A stretch of DNA of 64,000 nucleotides from Siphonodentalium dalli (lineage: Eukaryota; Mollusca; Scaphopoda; Gadilida; Siphonodentaliidae). The notes beneath the pieces were generated by a model. That model ran no database searches, was not told the DNA's origin, and saw nothing but the letters and a program-made list of their open reading frames with translations. Of the stretch, positions 1 to 12,200 are shown piece after piece. The stretch is from positions 157,319,152 through 157,383,151 of the forward strand of contig CP136066.1 in NCBI GenBank assembly GCA_032622095.1, written 5' to 3'. Made by a program: the position numbers and the translations under genes. Position 1 is the stretch's first letter. Each line of letters starts with the position of its first letter.

Positions 1-1280
1 TGTATGACTAAATCCTTTAGCACGGACTACAGGTCGTACGTTTAGTCTGATCATCATAAAATTTGTCATGGCTGTTGAAATTGGAATGTAGATGGGAACG
101 AGTCATTTTGGGGTCATTCGGACAAAAAACATGGCCGCCAGCGGCCATCTTGGATTTCAAAATTTAATCCATTAGCACGGGCCACAGGTCGTACTGTTCG
201 TCTGATCATCATGAAATTGTCATGGATGATAATATTGACATGTAGATGGGAACGAGTAATTTTGGGATCATTCGGCCAAAAAACATGGCCGCCAGCAGCC
301 ATCTTGGATTTTACTCTTTGTATGACTAAATTCTTTAGCACGGGCTGCAGGTCATACCTTTAGTCTGATCATCATAAAATTTGTCATAGCTGTTAAAATT
401 GGAATGTAGATGGGAACGAGTCATTTTGGGGTCATTCGGACAAAACACATGGCCGTCAGTGGCCATCTTGGATTTCAAAATTTAATCCTTTAGCATGGGT
501 CACAGGTCATATTGTTCGTCTGATCATCATGAAATTTGTCATGGATGTTAATATTGACATGTAGATGGGAACGAGTAATTTTGGGGTCATTTGGCCAAAA
601 AACATGGCCACCAGCAGCCATCTTGGATTTTACTCTTTGTATGACTAAATCCTTTAGCACGGACTACAGGTCGTACGTTTAGTCTGATCATCATAAAATT
701 TGTCATGGCTGTTGAAATTGGAATGTAGATGGGAACGAGTCATGTTGGGGTCATTCGGACAAAAAAACATGGCCGCCAGCGGCCATCTTGGATTTCAAAA
801 TTTAATCCATTAGCACGGGCCACAGGTCGTACTGTTCGTCTGATCATCATGAAATTGTCATGGATGATAATATTGACATGTAGATGGGAACGAGTAATTT
901 TGGGATCATTCGGCCAAAAAACGGCCGCCAGCGACCATCTTGGATTTTACTCCCTGTATGACTAAATTCTTTAGCATGGGCTACAGGTCGTACCTTTAGT
1001 CTGATCGTCATAAAATATGTCATGGATGTTAACGATGACATGTAAATGGGAAGACTCATTTTGGGGTCATTCGGCTGAAAACATGGCCGCCAGCAGCCAT
1101 CTTGGATTTTACTCTTTGTATGACTAAATTCTTTAGCACGGGCTACATGTCGTACCTTTAGTCTGATCATCATAAAAGTTTTCATGGATGTTAACGATGA
1201 CATGTAAATGGGAACGACTCATTTTGGGGTCATTCGGCCAAAAACATGGCCGCCAGCAGCCATCTTGGATTTTACTTTTC
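1..1280. repeat. Satellite array, about 8 monomers of 155-164 bp
   Basis: The motif 'ttagcacgg' (or a one-base variant) recurs near 18, 173, 336, 491, 655, 811, 972 and 1134, so monomers alternate between about 155 and 163 bp. Each also carries 'tctgatcatcat', 'gtagatgggaacga' and 'catggccgcc'. Monomers 1-2 are nearly identical to monomers 5-6, which implies a higher-order period of about 637 bp. Diverged copies occur at 32755-33125 and, reversed, at 54320-54405. The array runs off the left edge. Short ORFs inside it are repeat translations, not genes. Confidence 0.9.
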
Positions 1281-1777
1281 TCTTCATGTCTATAAACTAG
1301 TATTAGACATTCAACTTTCCACATTCCTAATCGCTCCATTGACTGTAATACATTAAATTATTCCCTTTCCAAGTTGAGCTACAGTGTCATTGACACTTTC
1401 ATTTTTTGTATGCAATCTCCTTAGGACCGCCTCTCCGCATGATGCTAATTGCGGTGCGATCCGACTTTCTTTTTTTAAGTTACGCCTTACTTTTCAACTT
1501 ATTCTGTCCGACTTAATAACTTGAACAAATATGAACCGATTTCAATAATTTTTTGGTATACATGCTTCTCACAACACCCTCTCTACATGATGCGGGTCAG
1601 GGTTGGCTTGGACTTTCCTAACATTACACTTCATTTTCGACTTATTTTGACTTGGAAAATTTTGGGATTTTTTTTGTGTGGATGCTATCAAGTTAGGGTT
1701 TACAGATAAGGCGGGTTGAATTTGCCATGGTGGGGGTATGCTAGCACCCGAGTGCACACCTCTTGTTCTGTTTGCAC
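1281..1777. other. Intergenic, no gene seen
   Basis: AT-rich sequence. The part around 1515-1600 ('aacttgaacaaat...gatttcaa...ttttggtata') resembles the repeat units at 18340-18860. No coding exon was recognised. Confidence 0.5.
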
Positions 1778-1781
1778 TTAA

Positions 1782-3348
1782 CCCTTTGAACCCTGGTGCC
1801 CCACAGTGATCGAGACCCTGACCCGGGGCTCCCAGTGGTATGTCCGCTTAAATTAGACAGTGTCTTGTAGCATGGTGTTGATTATGTTCAAATTACGACA
1901 CCGATCTGAAACTTTACAGGTTTGTCCCCCATGGATCAGCGATCATTATAAGATCGCGAGACTTTGCCTCGCGGCAACTCCTTGGTAACGGTTGCTAGGC
2001 AACTACCCGGAATTGACTGGAAAATGTAAATATAGCTTATAGCGTCGTAATTCAACCTCAGTGATTTCGTTTTTGGATGAAGGTACAACCCTAACGTGAA
2101 ATTTGAGATATACCCGGCCAGAATAGTGAACCAAATATCCCATTTATGGGTAGCAACGGTTGCTAAGCAAATACCACAACTGATCGAATGACATAATTGC
2201 ACTAATATATAACCATTCAGTGGTATGTTTTGCCTTAATTTAGACAGTGTCTAGTCGCATGGTGTTGGTTATGTTGAAAGTGGACACCTACCTGAAACTG
2301 TGCAGGCATGATATATGCATGCACGGACCACTGATCATTGTAAAATCGGGAGACTTTGCCACCCGATCTCACCTTAGAAACGGTTACTAGGCAACTACCA
2401 GAAATTTTCAGGATAAACGAATTCTAGCTTATAACGTTGTAATTATACATCAGCGAATTGCGTTTCGATGCAACCAATATCCTAATGTGAAATTAAGATA
2501 TACCTGACCATGCGCGAGTAAGTCAACTTGATATGCGATAGACTTTTTGCTGCATGTGGCACAACAGAGACTGATATTACAGAGACCAGAAACAACGTAA
2601 TTTCCCGTAACATATCGTGGCCCCATTGTTCAAGTAAGCTGTCTAGATTGTGTCTACTATACTAACATGTGAAACATGCAACAAAATATCATATATAGCG
2701 CCACATTTCACTTAAACGCATTTAAAAAAATGAATTATAGCCTACGCCCATGCGCATATTTCCCTAGCCGTTTCTAGCGGGCAGCCAATCCATATAGACA
2801 CCTTTGCCAGCGCTGACTTCAATAGGCCAATTTAAATATATATATTAGTGGGTATGTCGTGTATAAGTACGTTATAAACCATTTATTTGTCATTGCGCTA
2901 GTCTGCGCATGCGCGAATAAATCAACTTCATATGCGATAGACCCTTCCCCATATGCAGCAGAACACTGGTTAATATACGCGAGGGTAATTTAAACTGAAT
3001 TGTGTGTCTAAATTATGCCACGGTCTGTTCTGTACACATACGGGGAACACGAAATTATATGCGGTAAATATAGCGGCACAGTTCGCTTAAAATATCGTAT
3101 GTTTTTGTAGATTATATGCTATGCGCATATATTTCTACCCGATACTAGCGGTCAACCATTCCATACGCACCATGGGCGCCGTTGACATATGTGGGGGCAA
3201 TTTAAATATAAATCAGTGGGTCTGACGCTCGTTATACTATATATAAATTTGCTACTGAATCATGTCGTCGCTGCACCGAAATATCGGTGTTACAGGATAT
3301 AGTCACGGTTCGTTTGCACCTAAATATCGGTGTTACGGGTTCAAAGGG
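1782..3348. mobile_element. TTAA-flanked (piggyBac-like) non-autonomous element
   Basis: TTAA at 1778-1781 and 3349-3352 flank 12-bp terminal inverted repeats CCCTTTGAACCC / GGGTTCAAAGGG. Ends beginning CCC and a TTAA duplication are hallmarks of piggyBac-type elements. The 1567-bp interior has no transposase ORF but contains diverged internal direct duplications: about 1833 versus 2219, 2513 versus 2911, and 2756 versus 3127, at spacings of 370-400 bp. The interior is therefore a partly tandem structure. Confidence 0.75.
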
Positions 3349-3352
3349 TTAA

Positions 3353-4540
3353 GCGCAATTCCTTTATTTGTGTTTAAGTGCAATTACTGTATTTGCGCTT
3401 TAGCACAATTCCTGTATTTGCGCTTTAAAATTCAATTAACAAAACAGATATAGTTTAAGCTTATATATAAAAAAAGAGTTATAAATAAGTCCAATTAATA
3501 AAAAATATGTGTTCTTATGCACCTAGCTCATCACTGAAAGTTTTGTTAAAAAGCTTTGTTTAAAAATATTGGATTGTAACAAGGAAAATTATTTTTTCCT
3601 GGAGTTTGTTTTCCATATTTTGAGAAAAAAATAAATAGAAGCTGACTCCTTCTCACATCTAAAAATTGAGATTTTATTGCCTGAAAAGTGAGAACACATA
3701 TTTTATTTCTACTGGGACTTTAAATCATTTGTAACATTTGTAACACCTGTCTACGAGCGGACTCTCTGGTATCTCAGAAATAATGTAACACTTGTAACGT
3801 ATTGTAACATGTCGATACACTGAACATGGTAGAAATAAAATAGGCTGCGGTTTTCTACTGGAACTTTAAATCATTTGTAACTTTAGTATCTCTGGTATCT
3901 CAGAAATCATATGAAGTATGATGCCCAGAAAATGCATTTTGTAACACTTGTAACATTTGTAATGGTGTTACAAAATGCCAAGTGGAGGAAAAAGTTACCG
4001 GTTTCATGCAGTATCTAACCGTTTATACTTCGAGATACTCATACTGGTGGACTTCAAGTTCAATGTGGGTATAGCTGTTAAAATAGTCACATCCACTAAA
4101 AGTTAAAACCACCATAAACAGAAAGAATATTATATAATAGACAGATGTTGTTCTTAAGTATACCAATCATAATTATTGCGTACATTGCATGTTATTGGCA
4201 TTGGAACTACCTCGATCATCAATGACATCATCCGTATTGGCTTTATAGCTAGCACAGTTACTGGACATAAAATTTAAAAAATAAGGTTTTAATCGAATTT
4301 ATAAATCAGTATCCTAATATAGTATCAAAAGTTATGAAAACTGTTCGAAATGGCCGGACAAACATATCTAAAAAAAAGCACTAAAAAAAAAATAACGCCA
4401 TTTGTCCCGATAAATAACATACTCAGCTACAACTCTGCAGTGATAAAATCATTCTGGACGCCAAATTAACGGAGTTTGAAACAATTTTCATCATTAGGCA
4501 ACAAGTGACTCGACGCCATCCATATTGCCATTTTGTTAAA
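3353..4540. other. Intergenic, no gene; small internal duplications
   Basis: 3353-3440 repeats 'tttgcgctttagcacaatt'-like units that resemble those at 24700-25130. The segment 'actttaaatcatttgtaac...ctctggtatctcagaaat' occurs twice, around 3715-3785 and 3850-3910. No ORF of convincing length or composition was found. Confidence 0.5.
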
Positions 4541-4548
4541 TCTGAGTC

Positions 4549-4670
4549 CAGGTCTCCCATAGCAGATGAGGTCATGCTGAATGAAGTCCCCAGAGGATGA
4601 ATTTTGTGGGTAGTGTCACTAAATTCACCCTCTGGTGACCTCATTCTCCAAATTTCCGGCACCATATTCT
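4549..4670. repeat. Partial copy of the hAT-like MITE family (see 53526-53971)
   Basis: A foldback of 'ccccagaggatgaattt' against 'aaattcaccctctgg', with 'tcccatagcagatgaggtc', matches the interior of the best-preserved copy at 53526-53971. The terminal repeats are missing here. Confidence 0.65.
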
Positions 4671-4679
4671 CATGTCTGT

Positions 4680-5365
4680 ATATATACATGTAGTTTTCAG
4701 GTTCTGAACTGATATAATGAGTTGTAAGAGAAGACTGTTAGTTTGTTCCATTATTATAACGCTTAGATATGATGGATCTGGACATTTGAAAATCACAGGA
4801 GCACATAACCTCCTGCCTTAATATAATCATTCCAAGAGAACATTATCAACTTGTCCATCCCTATCCTTACTGTAATCTATGAGAGCCACTCAACAAATAA
4901 ATCATTATATCTTGATATTAGTCATATTTCCACAAGAAGTTAACGAATTTGTTTGCTTGCTACTAGTAATACAGCAATACTAGTAGTAATCTGGAATGAT
5001 TTTCTAACAAAATTTATCCCAAAGGTAACAACACAGTTTGGAACTTTGGACCAAGGCTATTCACTCAGAGTATTTTAATAGATATAAAAAATCTGAAAGT
5101 TCTATCTATAAGTACTATTAACAAAGTACATGATTGTGTAGTTTCATGATACACTTGGGAAAGTTTGCTTTGTATATAATTTTTATTTAATGACAAGGGT
5201 GAGGGTAGCCTTTGACTGGTGTTGTAGTACGTAATCACACGGTGTCATCCAGGTCGAAGGGAATAACATCACCTTACTGTCCATGGTACACTGCGATAAG
5301 TTGGTGCTAGCCTTATTATCACAACATAGCCACCGAACCTACACAGTAGTCAAACACACCCTCTC
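4680..5365. other. Intergenic, nothing recognised
   Basis: AT-rich unique-looking sequence with only short ORFs and no repeat ends that I can identify. Confidence 0.4.
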
Positions 5366-5369
5366 ACCA

Positions 5370-5745
5370 ATTTTATTTGGATATATCTCTCCAGTGTTTT
5401 TTAACTCTAGTGGAATATTTGCCGTTTAGCTCACTGTCGCTTAAAATAGCCAGTGTGCGTGCGTCCGTCAATGCAGAAAGTTTCCGGATGAGAACTTTAT
5501 TTTGGGCTATCGGATCGAAACCAAATTTGGTATGTGCATTTATCAGATTAAAACACACATCAAATTTGAATATGGGTTCGGTCCGCCCATTTTTGCTGGA
5601 GATATGGCCCCTTTTTTTCTTAGAATCTGTCTGTCCATCCGTTCTGAAAGTTTCCAGGTGATAACTTTATTTTGGATTATCGGATCGAAACCAAATCTGT
5701 TATGTGAGTTTATGAGCTCAAAATACAGGGGTGGGGGACAAGTGG
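5370..5745. repeat. Bivalve-type dispersed repeat
   Basis: Two diverged units contain 'gcgtccgtc', 'tttccggatgagaactttatt', 'atcggatcgaaaccaaat' and 'gagatatggcccc'. The same family is longer at 30313-31075 and 46345-47640. Apparent ORFs here are repeat translations. Confidence 0.7.
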
Positions 5746-5884
5746 CCCGCAACCTTTTATATTTAATATAAATGCCAATCTCCCATAGGGAGCCTCGCAT
5801 ATACAGTATAAGAGAATACACTGGCTTACAAGATGAAGGTAAATATTATTTTGTTAGGCCAATGTATTTTTATATATGGAAATA

Positions 5885-6034
5885 TATACGGAAATATGCT
5901 TGTTGCCATTCATCGGAAAGCTCTCGGGGAGAGCATTCCGATGAATGGCAACAAGCCATATTTCCGACTAAATCCTGAAAAGTTACCCATAATTCTGCTG
6001 TGGTTAAAGGAGTCGATTAATTAGGGCATTACTG
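5885..6034. mobile_element. CAGTAATGCC foldback MITE, left arm truncated
   Basis: This is the right arm of the TA-flanked family, ending '...ttagggcattactg' with TA at 6035-6036. Only the inner palindrome ('gccattcatcggaaagctctc' and its complement) of the left arm remains. The reference copy is 16125-16336. Confidence 0.75.
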
Positions 6035-6069
6035 TATTTGTGAGGCTCCCTATTTAAGAGAATGCATTG

Positions 6070-6834
6070 TAGGGGTGCCACGATTAATCGTATAATCGAT
6101 AAACCGTTGATAAAGCCGATAATCGATTACCATTTCCGTCGTCGATTAATCTCTGTTATTTATTTCGGATGTCGGAAAGTGCCGGGTATTATTGAATACC
6201 GTGTTTGTTTTACACAGTTTAATCCACAACCGAAGGTTTAACAACCTTTGATCGTGCATCCAAGAGATTCTGACAACATGAGTATACTTAGATGTTACTA
6301 GTACAGGCTATCACTTATGGTGTGGTGACTGCTGAATGAAACTATTATCAATTACTTAACTTGTTCTGAGTCCTGAAATTTCTGGGTGGGGGGGGGCACC
6401 TTTGTGATTGTTATCCACATTCTGGAAGTTTGCTGAAACTTACAGTTTCCTTAACATTAGATTTCTTTTTGTTTAGGAACCGCCGGCGGTCTGTCATGCA
6501 TTCCTACTTTTATATTGTTTGTATGTTTGGCTATTCATATAACACTGAAATTAATGGCTACATTCATTCTAATGAACTCACAATTATTATAACCATGACA
6601 TCGTCGAGAAATGTGCTGGTATTGAATACATTGTGCTCATTAGTCATTACCGGTGGTTTATGGTGCACATTATTAACGTAAAAATTACATCAGCCAAGTT
6701 TTTTAACCAACACCCAGCCAATAGGCCATATTACGGATTACTAGCTTCCACTGTTATTGATATTTGGTACGATTAATCGATTATAATCGATTAGTGGCGA
6801 TCGATTATCAAAATCAATAATCGTGGCACCTCTA
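6070..6834. mobile_element. Non-autonomous hAT element with 8-bp TSD
   Basis: The ends read TAGGGGTGCCACGATTA and, reversed, TAGAGGTGCCACGATTA. The 8-bp duplication ATGCATTG is perfect at 6062-6069 and 6835-6842. An 8-bp TSD is the hAT signature. The subterminal regions are full of 'aatcgatt' motifs. The 765-bp interior has no transposase domain. Confidence 0.85.
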
Positions 6835-6912
6835 ATGCATTGCCACAGGTTTTTGCAAAATTTCAGGAAGCTCCAGTCTTTGAAGGGTTAATGGTTTGTT
6901 GTCTGTTTTCAG

Positions 6913-7025
6913 GCGACATCAAATTTGGGATTAGAATGAGAAGAGAGAGAACAAAACTTGCGTCTCACAAGCAAATACCACGATTATATACCAACAACTG
7001 CTTTTGTTGGAGATGATAAAGAAAT
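6913..7025 (+). other. 5' UTR segment of the first coding exon
   Basis: A pyrimidine-rich acceptor (ttgtctgttttcag) ends at 6912. Between it and the ATG at 7026 the reading frame has two consecutive stops (7014-7019), so this stretch is untranslated and at least one upstream non-coding exon is implied. I could not locate that exon or the promoter. The ATG has A at -3. Confidence 0.6.
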
Positions 7026-9216
7026 ATGTACTCATCTTCTAGGGGACGACGTTGGCCAACCGAGACGAGGCCAAATTCCAGGACTCGAGCAGAGTTATCT
7101 CACTATGGACGAGAAGAGCTTCAACATGAGGAAATAACCACATCAGAAGGAAATGAAAATGGTTATGCGTTGGTACCCGTTTCTGCCCTTCAAAATCTCA
7201 TGTCGATGGCTGGGGTTGAAACATTTCCGCAAGATCAGTTGAGGCCATCAATTAGTTCAACTGGACAAAGTCAAAGGAATAGGGGTGCGCAATTCATAAA
7301 TAGTCCAAGGCAGATTACTACTAGTCCACCTGATCGTTTGAGACCACCAAATGGTTCAATTAGATATAGTCCAAGGAATAGGGGTGCACAATTCAGAGAT
7401 TGCCCAAGACAAATTTCTACCAGTCCATCAGATCAATTGAGACCGCCAAATGATTCAGTTAGAAACAGTCAAAGGAATAGGGATGGACAATTCAGAGATT
7501 GTGCAAGGCAAATTTCTACCAGTCCACCAGATCAATGGAGACCACAAAATGTTTCAATTAGAAACGGTCCAAGGAATAGGGATGGACAATTCAGAGATTG
7601 TGCAAGGCAAATTTCTACCAGTCCACCAGATCAATGGAGACCACAAAATGTTTCAATTAGAAACAGTCCAAGGAATAGGGATGTGCAATTCAGGGATTGT
7701 CCAAGGCAGATTACTCCAAGACAGACTGATGAATACCAGGATTTATCAACACGGAATAATAATGATACGAACGGTCGTCAAGAGTTTATGGACTTTCCGA
7801 GGCAGAGTATAACTGATCAGAGGGAGAGTGATCCGGGACATAATGCATCAAGACCTGATATCACAGGTCAGAGACAAAATGTTACAGAATGGGATATACC
7901 ACGACAGTGTGTCCGTAGAAGTGAGAGGCAGAGTAACATCAGATGCAGACATAATGCCTTTGATGAATCAAGACAGACTGGTGTTGATCGGCGGCCTGCG
8001 TATAATGTCAGTGAGTCAACTGCTGAGGATACTGAGCAAAGAGGACAAAACTTGAGATATAATTCCGACAATGATTGGAAGAGGAGAAGACAACTTAATT
8101 TGACACAAGATGAACCTCCGAGTAAAAGGATCAAGGTAGAACAGCCAAGGTCATTGCGAAATCGCTCAAGGCTGAATGAGTGTAGAACTTTTGCAAGGGA
8201 TGATAGTCAAGGGAGTTCAGTTAGACCAAGGAAACAAAAAGCAGGGAGGCGTAACAGTACCAAAGATGTTGTTGCTGGATTAACGGAAGTTCAGAGGTCT
8301 AATTCTGGTGACGGTGAATTAGGAGAGTGGTTGGTTGTTGACGATTCATGCAGTGAGGTCGGGGAGACACATGAAAGTTCAAGTAATTCGTTAAGTGATG
8401 CACGAGGATCAGGTAGATCTGAATCGGCATCGAGAGATGGTCTGAACAACGTAGAGATTGGGCCAGCTTCAACTCGGGAAGAGCTAGAAGAGGGGTTGAG
8501 AATACTTGAAAGTAAATTAGATGAAAAGAGATCGAGACATTGCTCAAGCATGGCTGGATCTTCTTTGAAGCCCAGGCGTCAAGAACTTGAAGGAAGACTG
8601 AAAGAAATAGAAGAGAAATTAGAAGAAAAGAGAACAAAAGTGAAGTCAATGGTGATTAATTGCAGTAAGAATTCCACACGGGAGGATTTGGAAAAAAAGC
8701 TGAAAAAAATAGACGTAGAGTTGGAGGAAAAGAAATCGAGAAGGCTAAACGATGATACTTCTGGAGAATCTACTGTTAGTTCTATGTTTGAAGAGAACAA
8801 GTCTAGTGGGGCAGAATCTAATGATGACGTGGAACAGGATGGACAATATATGGTTCAAGTAAGAAGAAAGGTGACGGCTGATCAACAGTCACATGACGTT
8901 GTTAAAGCAACAGGAGAAAGTATGGGACATGATGATCTGACAGTGACTGTTGAAAATAATAAACAAAAATGTAAAGCCAAATGGTATTGGTTTAGAGGAA
9001 GACACTGTAGAGTGAACAGAAGAGAGAGACCGGTGAAAGGAAATCCAACAGCGAGAAATCTGACCAATAAACAGAAGGGGGCTGGTCCAGAAGAACAAGG
9101 ATGGAGCCAATTGCCTGAAGAAGAGGCAGTCAAAATGCAGAATGGACGCCAATTGGCAAATGTACCAAGGTGGAAGCACATGTATGCCAAACAACGAAAT
9201 AGAGCTAAAGCACAAG
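7026..9216 (+). CDS. Coding exon 1 (residues 1-730)
   Basis: This exon encodes a charged, disordered-looking N-terminus. Residues about 84-231 hold five repeats of roughly 34-36 residues with the core NRD(G)QFRDC(A/P)RQISTSPPDQ. Two adjacent copies are almost identical at DNA level (about 7480-7690). Residues about 480-573 hold three helical repeats of the form REELE..LK.IE.KLEEKR, a likely short coiled coil or helical hairpin. The end is basic and Trp-containing (GWSQLP, PRWKHMYAKQRNRAKAQ). The donor is G|GTAAGT at 9217 in phase 1. The ORF reads 8 codons into the intron before a stop, so the donor rather than that stop ends the exon. Confidence 0.85.
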
Positions 9217-12200
9217 GTAAGTTTGAGTCTATACCAGACTAATTAAGTATTATATTCTGTAATGTACATGTATGTAATTGAAACTACATAGTTTCCAATG
9301 GCAGTGGCCCAGAAATAAGGGGGGCATAGATCATTGAAATTTATCTGAAATATGAAACCAAACCATATAGACAATATATTATGCCTGAAGCGAGTAGAGA
9401 ATTGGCATTCAGAATTTGATACATAATGTCCATATCATTTGGGGTACCAAGAGTTATGGCCACTTGTCACTTGCCAAACATTTCCAAAATATTGCATTTT
9501 CAGACACAAGGGGCACAAAAGGCTTCCAATATCAATATGAAAAATTTTTGTGCTAATAAATTCACCCATTATCTAGAGCCACTGTTTCGAATAAAACACT
9601 AAGTAGTGCTGACTATAGGTGGGGTCAAGGTTACTTGCACTTAATTTTTTCATAAGTCTAGGACACCTAAAATTACACAAATTCATATCCCAACCTTGTA
9701 TCAATGTAGCTACATGTACCACATGAATGGAAACCACTCTTTGTTACCAAATATAAAAGAGTAGAATCTATCTGTCTGTTTGTCTGTCTGTCTATTTTTC
9801 TCTTGGACCCCTGAACCTACAGCATGTTAGCGAGTAGCCTTGGTCAGCTAGGGTGTTTCCAGGCTATACCAGGTAAAAGCTAACATCGGGCGCATTCTTA
9901 TTCCAAGAAGCATTCAATGACCTGGAATTTATCTACTGGAATTACAACCAAAGAAGAAGTCACATACGCACTTTAGCGAGTAGCCTTGGTCAGCTAGGGT
10001 GTTCCAGGCTATACCAGGTGAAAGCTTATGTGTTTGATAAGTGTTTTTATTTTTTATCTTAAAATACCAAAAAAAAAACACACACAAAATACAAATGCAA
10101 ATACTCTTTGTTGATAATATTCTATCTTTTATACTGTTTGGATCACTAATTAAGCAACTTAGTCTCATCAATATTTTTCGTTTCGATTTTACTCGATCCC
10201 GATCTTTCCCATTTTACCCCCTTTTTCATGGTATTTTTAGCTTGTTACCCGTTCGCCATTTTACACCTTTTTTCGCTGTTAGCATTTTTTAGCATGTTAC
10301 CACCCCCATTTACCAGTAACTTTTTAATATTTTTTCGATTTGTAATATTATGCGCTTTTGTATATTCTTAGTAACGTCTCACTTATAGTTTAACATTTTT
10401 TGTTGATGTCCAAAATTTTTTCTTATATTTGCAATTGTATTTAATGTTTAACATGTCAAGCGTTTTAGAGCATTTCGGTGGATTTTACACTATACAAACT
10501 GTTATTTATATATTTATTTATATTGCCTTTACTGCGGTTGAGAGTTAGGTTAAGTTTGCGTATTTTCTAGTTAGGTTCTTTGTATATAATTTTATCCATT
10601 CGCTATTTACCATTATTTTAGGATGTGTGCCATGTCTCTATTGTAAGCGCATTGAAACTAATTTATTGTATAATGCGCTCTAAATGTATCTATAATAATA
10701 ATAATAATAATAACCGATTTTAACCAAATATGTTGTGGCAAAAACAGCGTTAGTTTTTCAAAATTCACAAGGCAAAAAAAAAATAAAAAAAAATGATTTT
10801 TTCTGAAACAATTAGGGAAGGAGGACTTTATTTTTTATTTTATACAAAGAATTGATTCTAAGAAGTTATTGCGGTCCAACGATTCTATTTTATTTTATAT
10901 TAATCACCCAAAACACTTAAAGTGAACATATAAAAAAAACAAGTCCTTGTTGCTGGTTTGTATTTTTTTACTCTGAAAATATTATATGCAAGTCCTTGAG
11001 GTGGGATTAGTAATTGTCAGAAAATATAGATTGTAGAGGAAATTTTGTTTTGCATATACACTCATTTAATCTGATATCTAAATTACATTGTGCTACTGTT
11101 ATGCCTGTATGACATAGGGATTACCAATTATGTTCTCATACTCCTGACTATTCACAATTGTTGTTGTCTATAAATTGACACCTCTCCACTATAACATGTG
11201 ATCCTAATTTTCCTCCAGTGGCTTTCAAGTGTTCTGGAGTTACATGATCAGGTAATAATTGTAGTCATCTGCTTAATGTTCTATGTTACTATGCATATTC
11301 ATGATAGTCGATCTCAATCACAGAGATATGTTAAGAGTTCTTGTTTGTTGCAATTAATGCCCAATATGTATGGGCATGTTGCTAAAACAAACCAAAATAA
11401 TTTTGATATAAAATTAATTTGAAACTTTACTATTATGTGGTTTACTTAATGTTCTATTAACCCTTTCAGTGCCAAGTCTGATTTTTGTATCAACCCATAT
11501 TTCCTTGATCATTTTTCAAATTTATTGATTATAATAATGTGATACATTGATGGAAAGAGCTCTAAGAGCTCTTTCCATCAATGTATCTAAAAGCTCTAAG
11601 AGCTGTTTCCATCAATGTATCATATTATTATAATTAATATATTTGAAATATGATCAAGGAAATATGGGTTGATACAAAAATCGGACTTGGCACTTGGTTA
11701 AACAAGGTTATATTAACATGTATTTAATACTTTGCAGGCTACAGTCTTCAGGGTGTGCAATATACATAGAATGCTATAGTAGTGTCAACAGGTTAACAAG
11801 TTATAACATTTTTGTTTATGCTGCATGGTGCAAATTGAAGCTCGCGTTCTTCTTGTGCCATCGCTTCTCAACAAACCTGAGCGATTTACAATCTTAACTA
11901 CTGGTAGTTCACATTCTTGTGTCATTCTATCTATATCTAAGACAAATGATGATCTTCACATTTCACTTCCATGATGTGCTTTATTGACAGTCCAATGTGG
12001 CATGTATTCACCAATCATTTTTAATTCTTTCAGCACGACTGAACCAAAACATGGGACAAGAAGCAGTGAAGACAACAACAAAGAAAATGGCAGAACAGTT
12101 CCTGATTAAAACAATGAAATCCATACGAGGATGCTCAAATAACCCTGTGTCATCCACCAATGCTAAGTTAATGAATATTGCAATGGCTTCGACTGAAGAT

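Larger units (their letters stand above)
5760..6887. mobile_element. TTAA-family MITE remnant hosting two younger insertions
   Basis: The host is the 'agagaatgcattgg' family, whose intact end reads '...gaagctccagtctttgaaggg' followed by TTAA (6888-6891). It is interrupted by a TA-flanked foldback MITE ending at 6034 and by a hAT element at 6070-6834. Joining the flanks of the hAT restores the 'gagaatgcattgccacagg' sequence seen in other copies. The left end is not preserved. Confidence 0.65.
9217..12033 (+). other. Intron 1
   Basis: Phase 1, GTAAGT...TTCAG. It contains a (CTGT)n tract near 9772-9795, a direct repeat ('gcgagtagccttggtcagct', 9828-9885 and 9975-10028), a likely LINE/SINE 3' end with a TAA tail (10630-10715), and a TTAA MITE (11461-11697). 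No further coding exon is needed, because the flanking phases join exactly. Confidence 0.75.

Noticed and set aside
5370-6024. Cluster of 60-94-codon ORFs on both strands
   Set aside because: They cover a VNTR repeat and a foldback MITE; no host-gene features.
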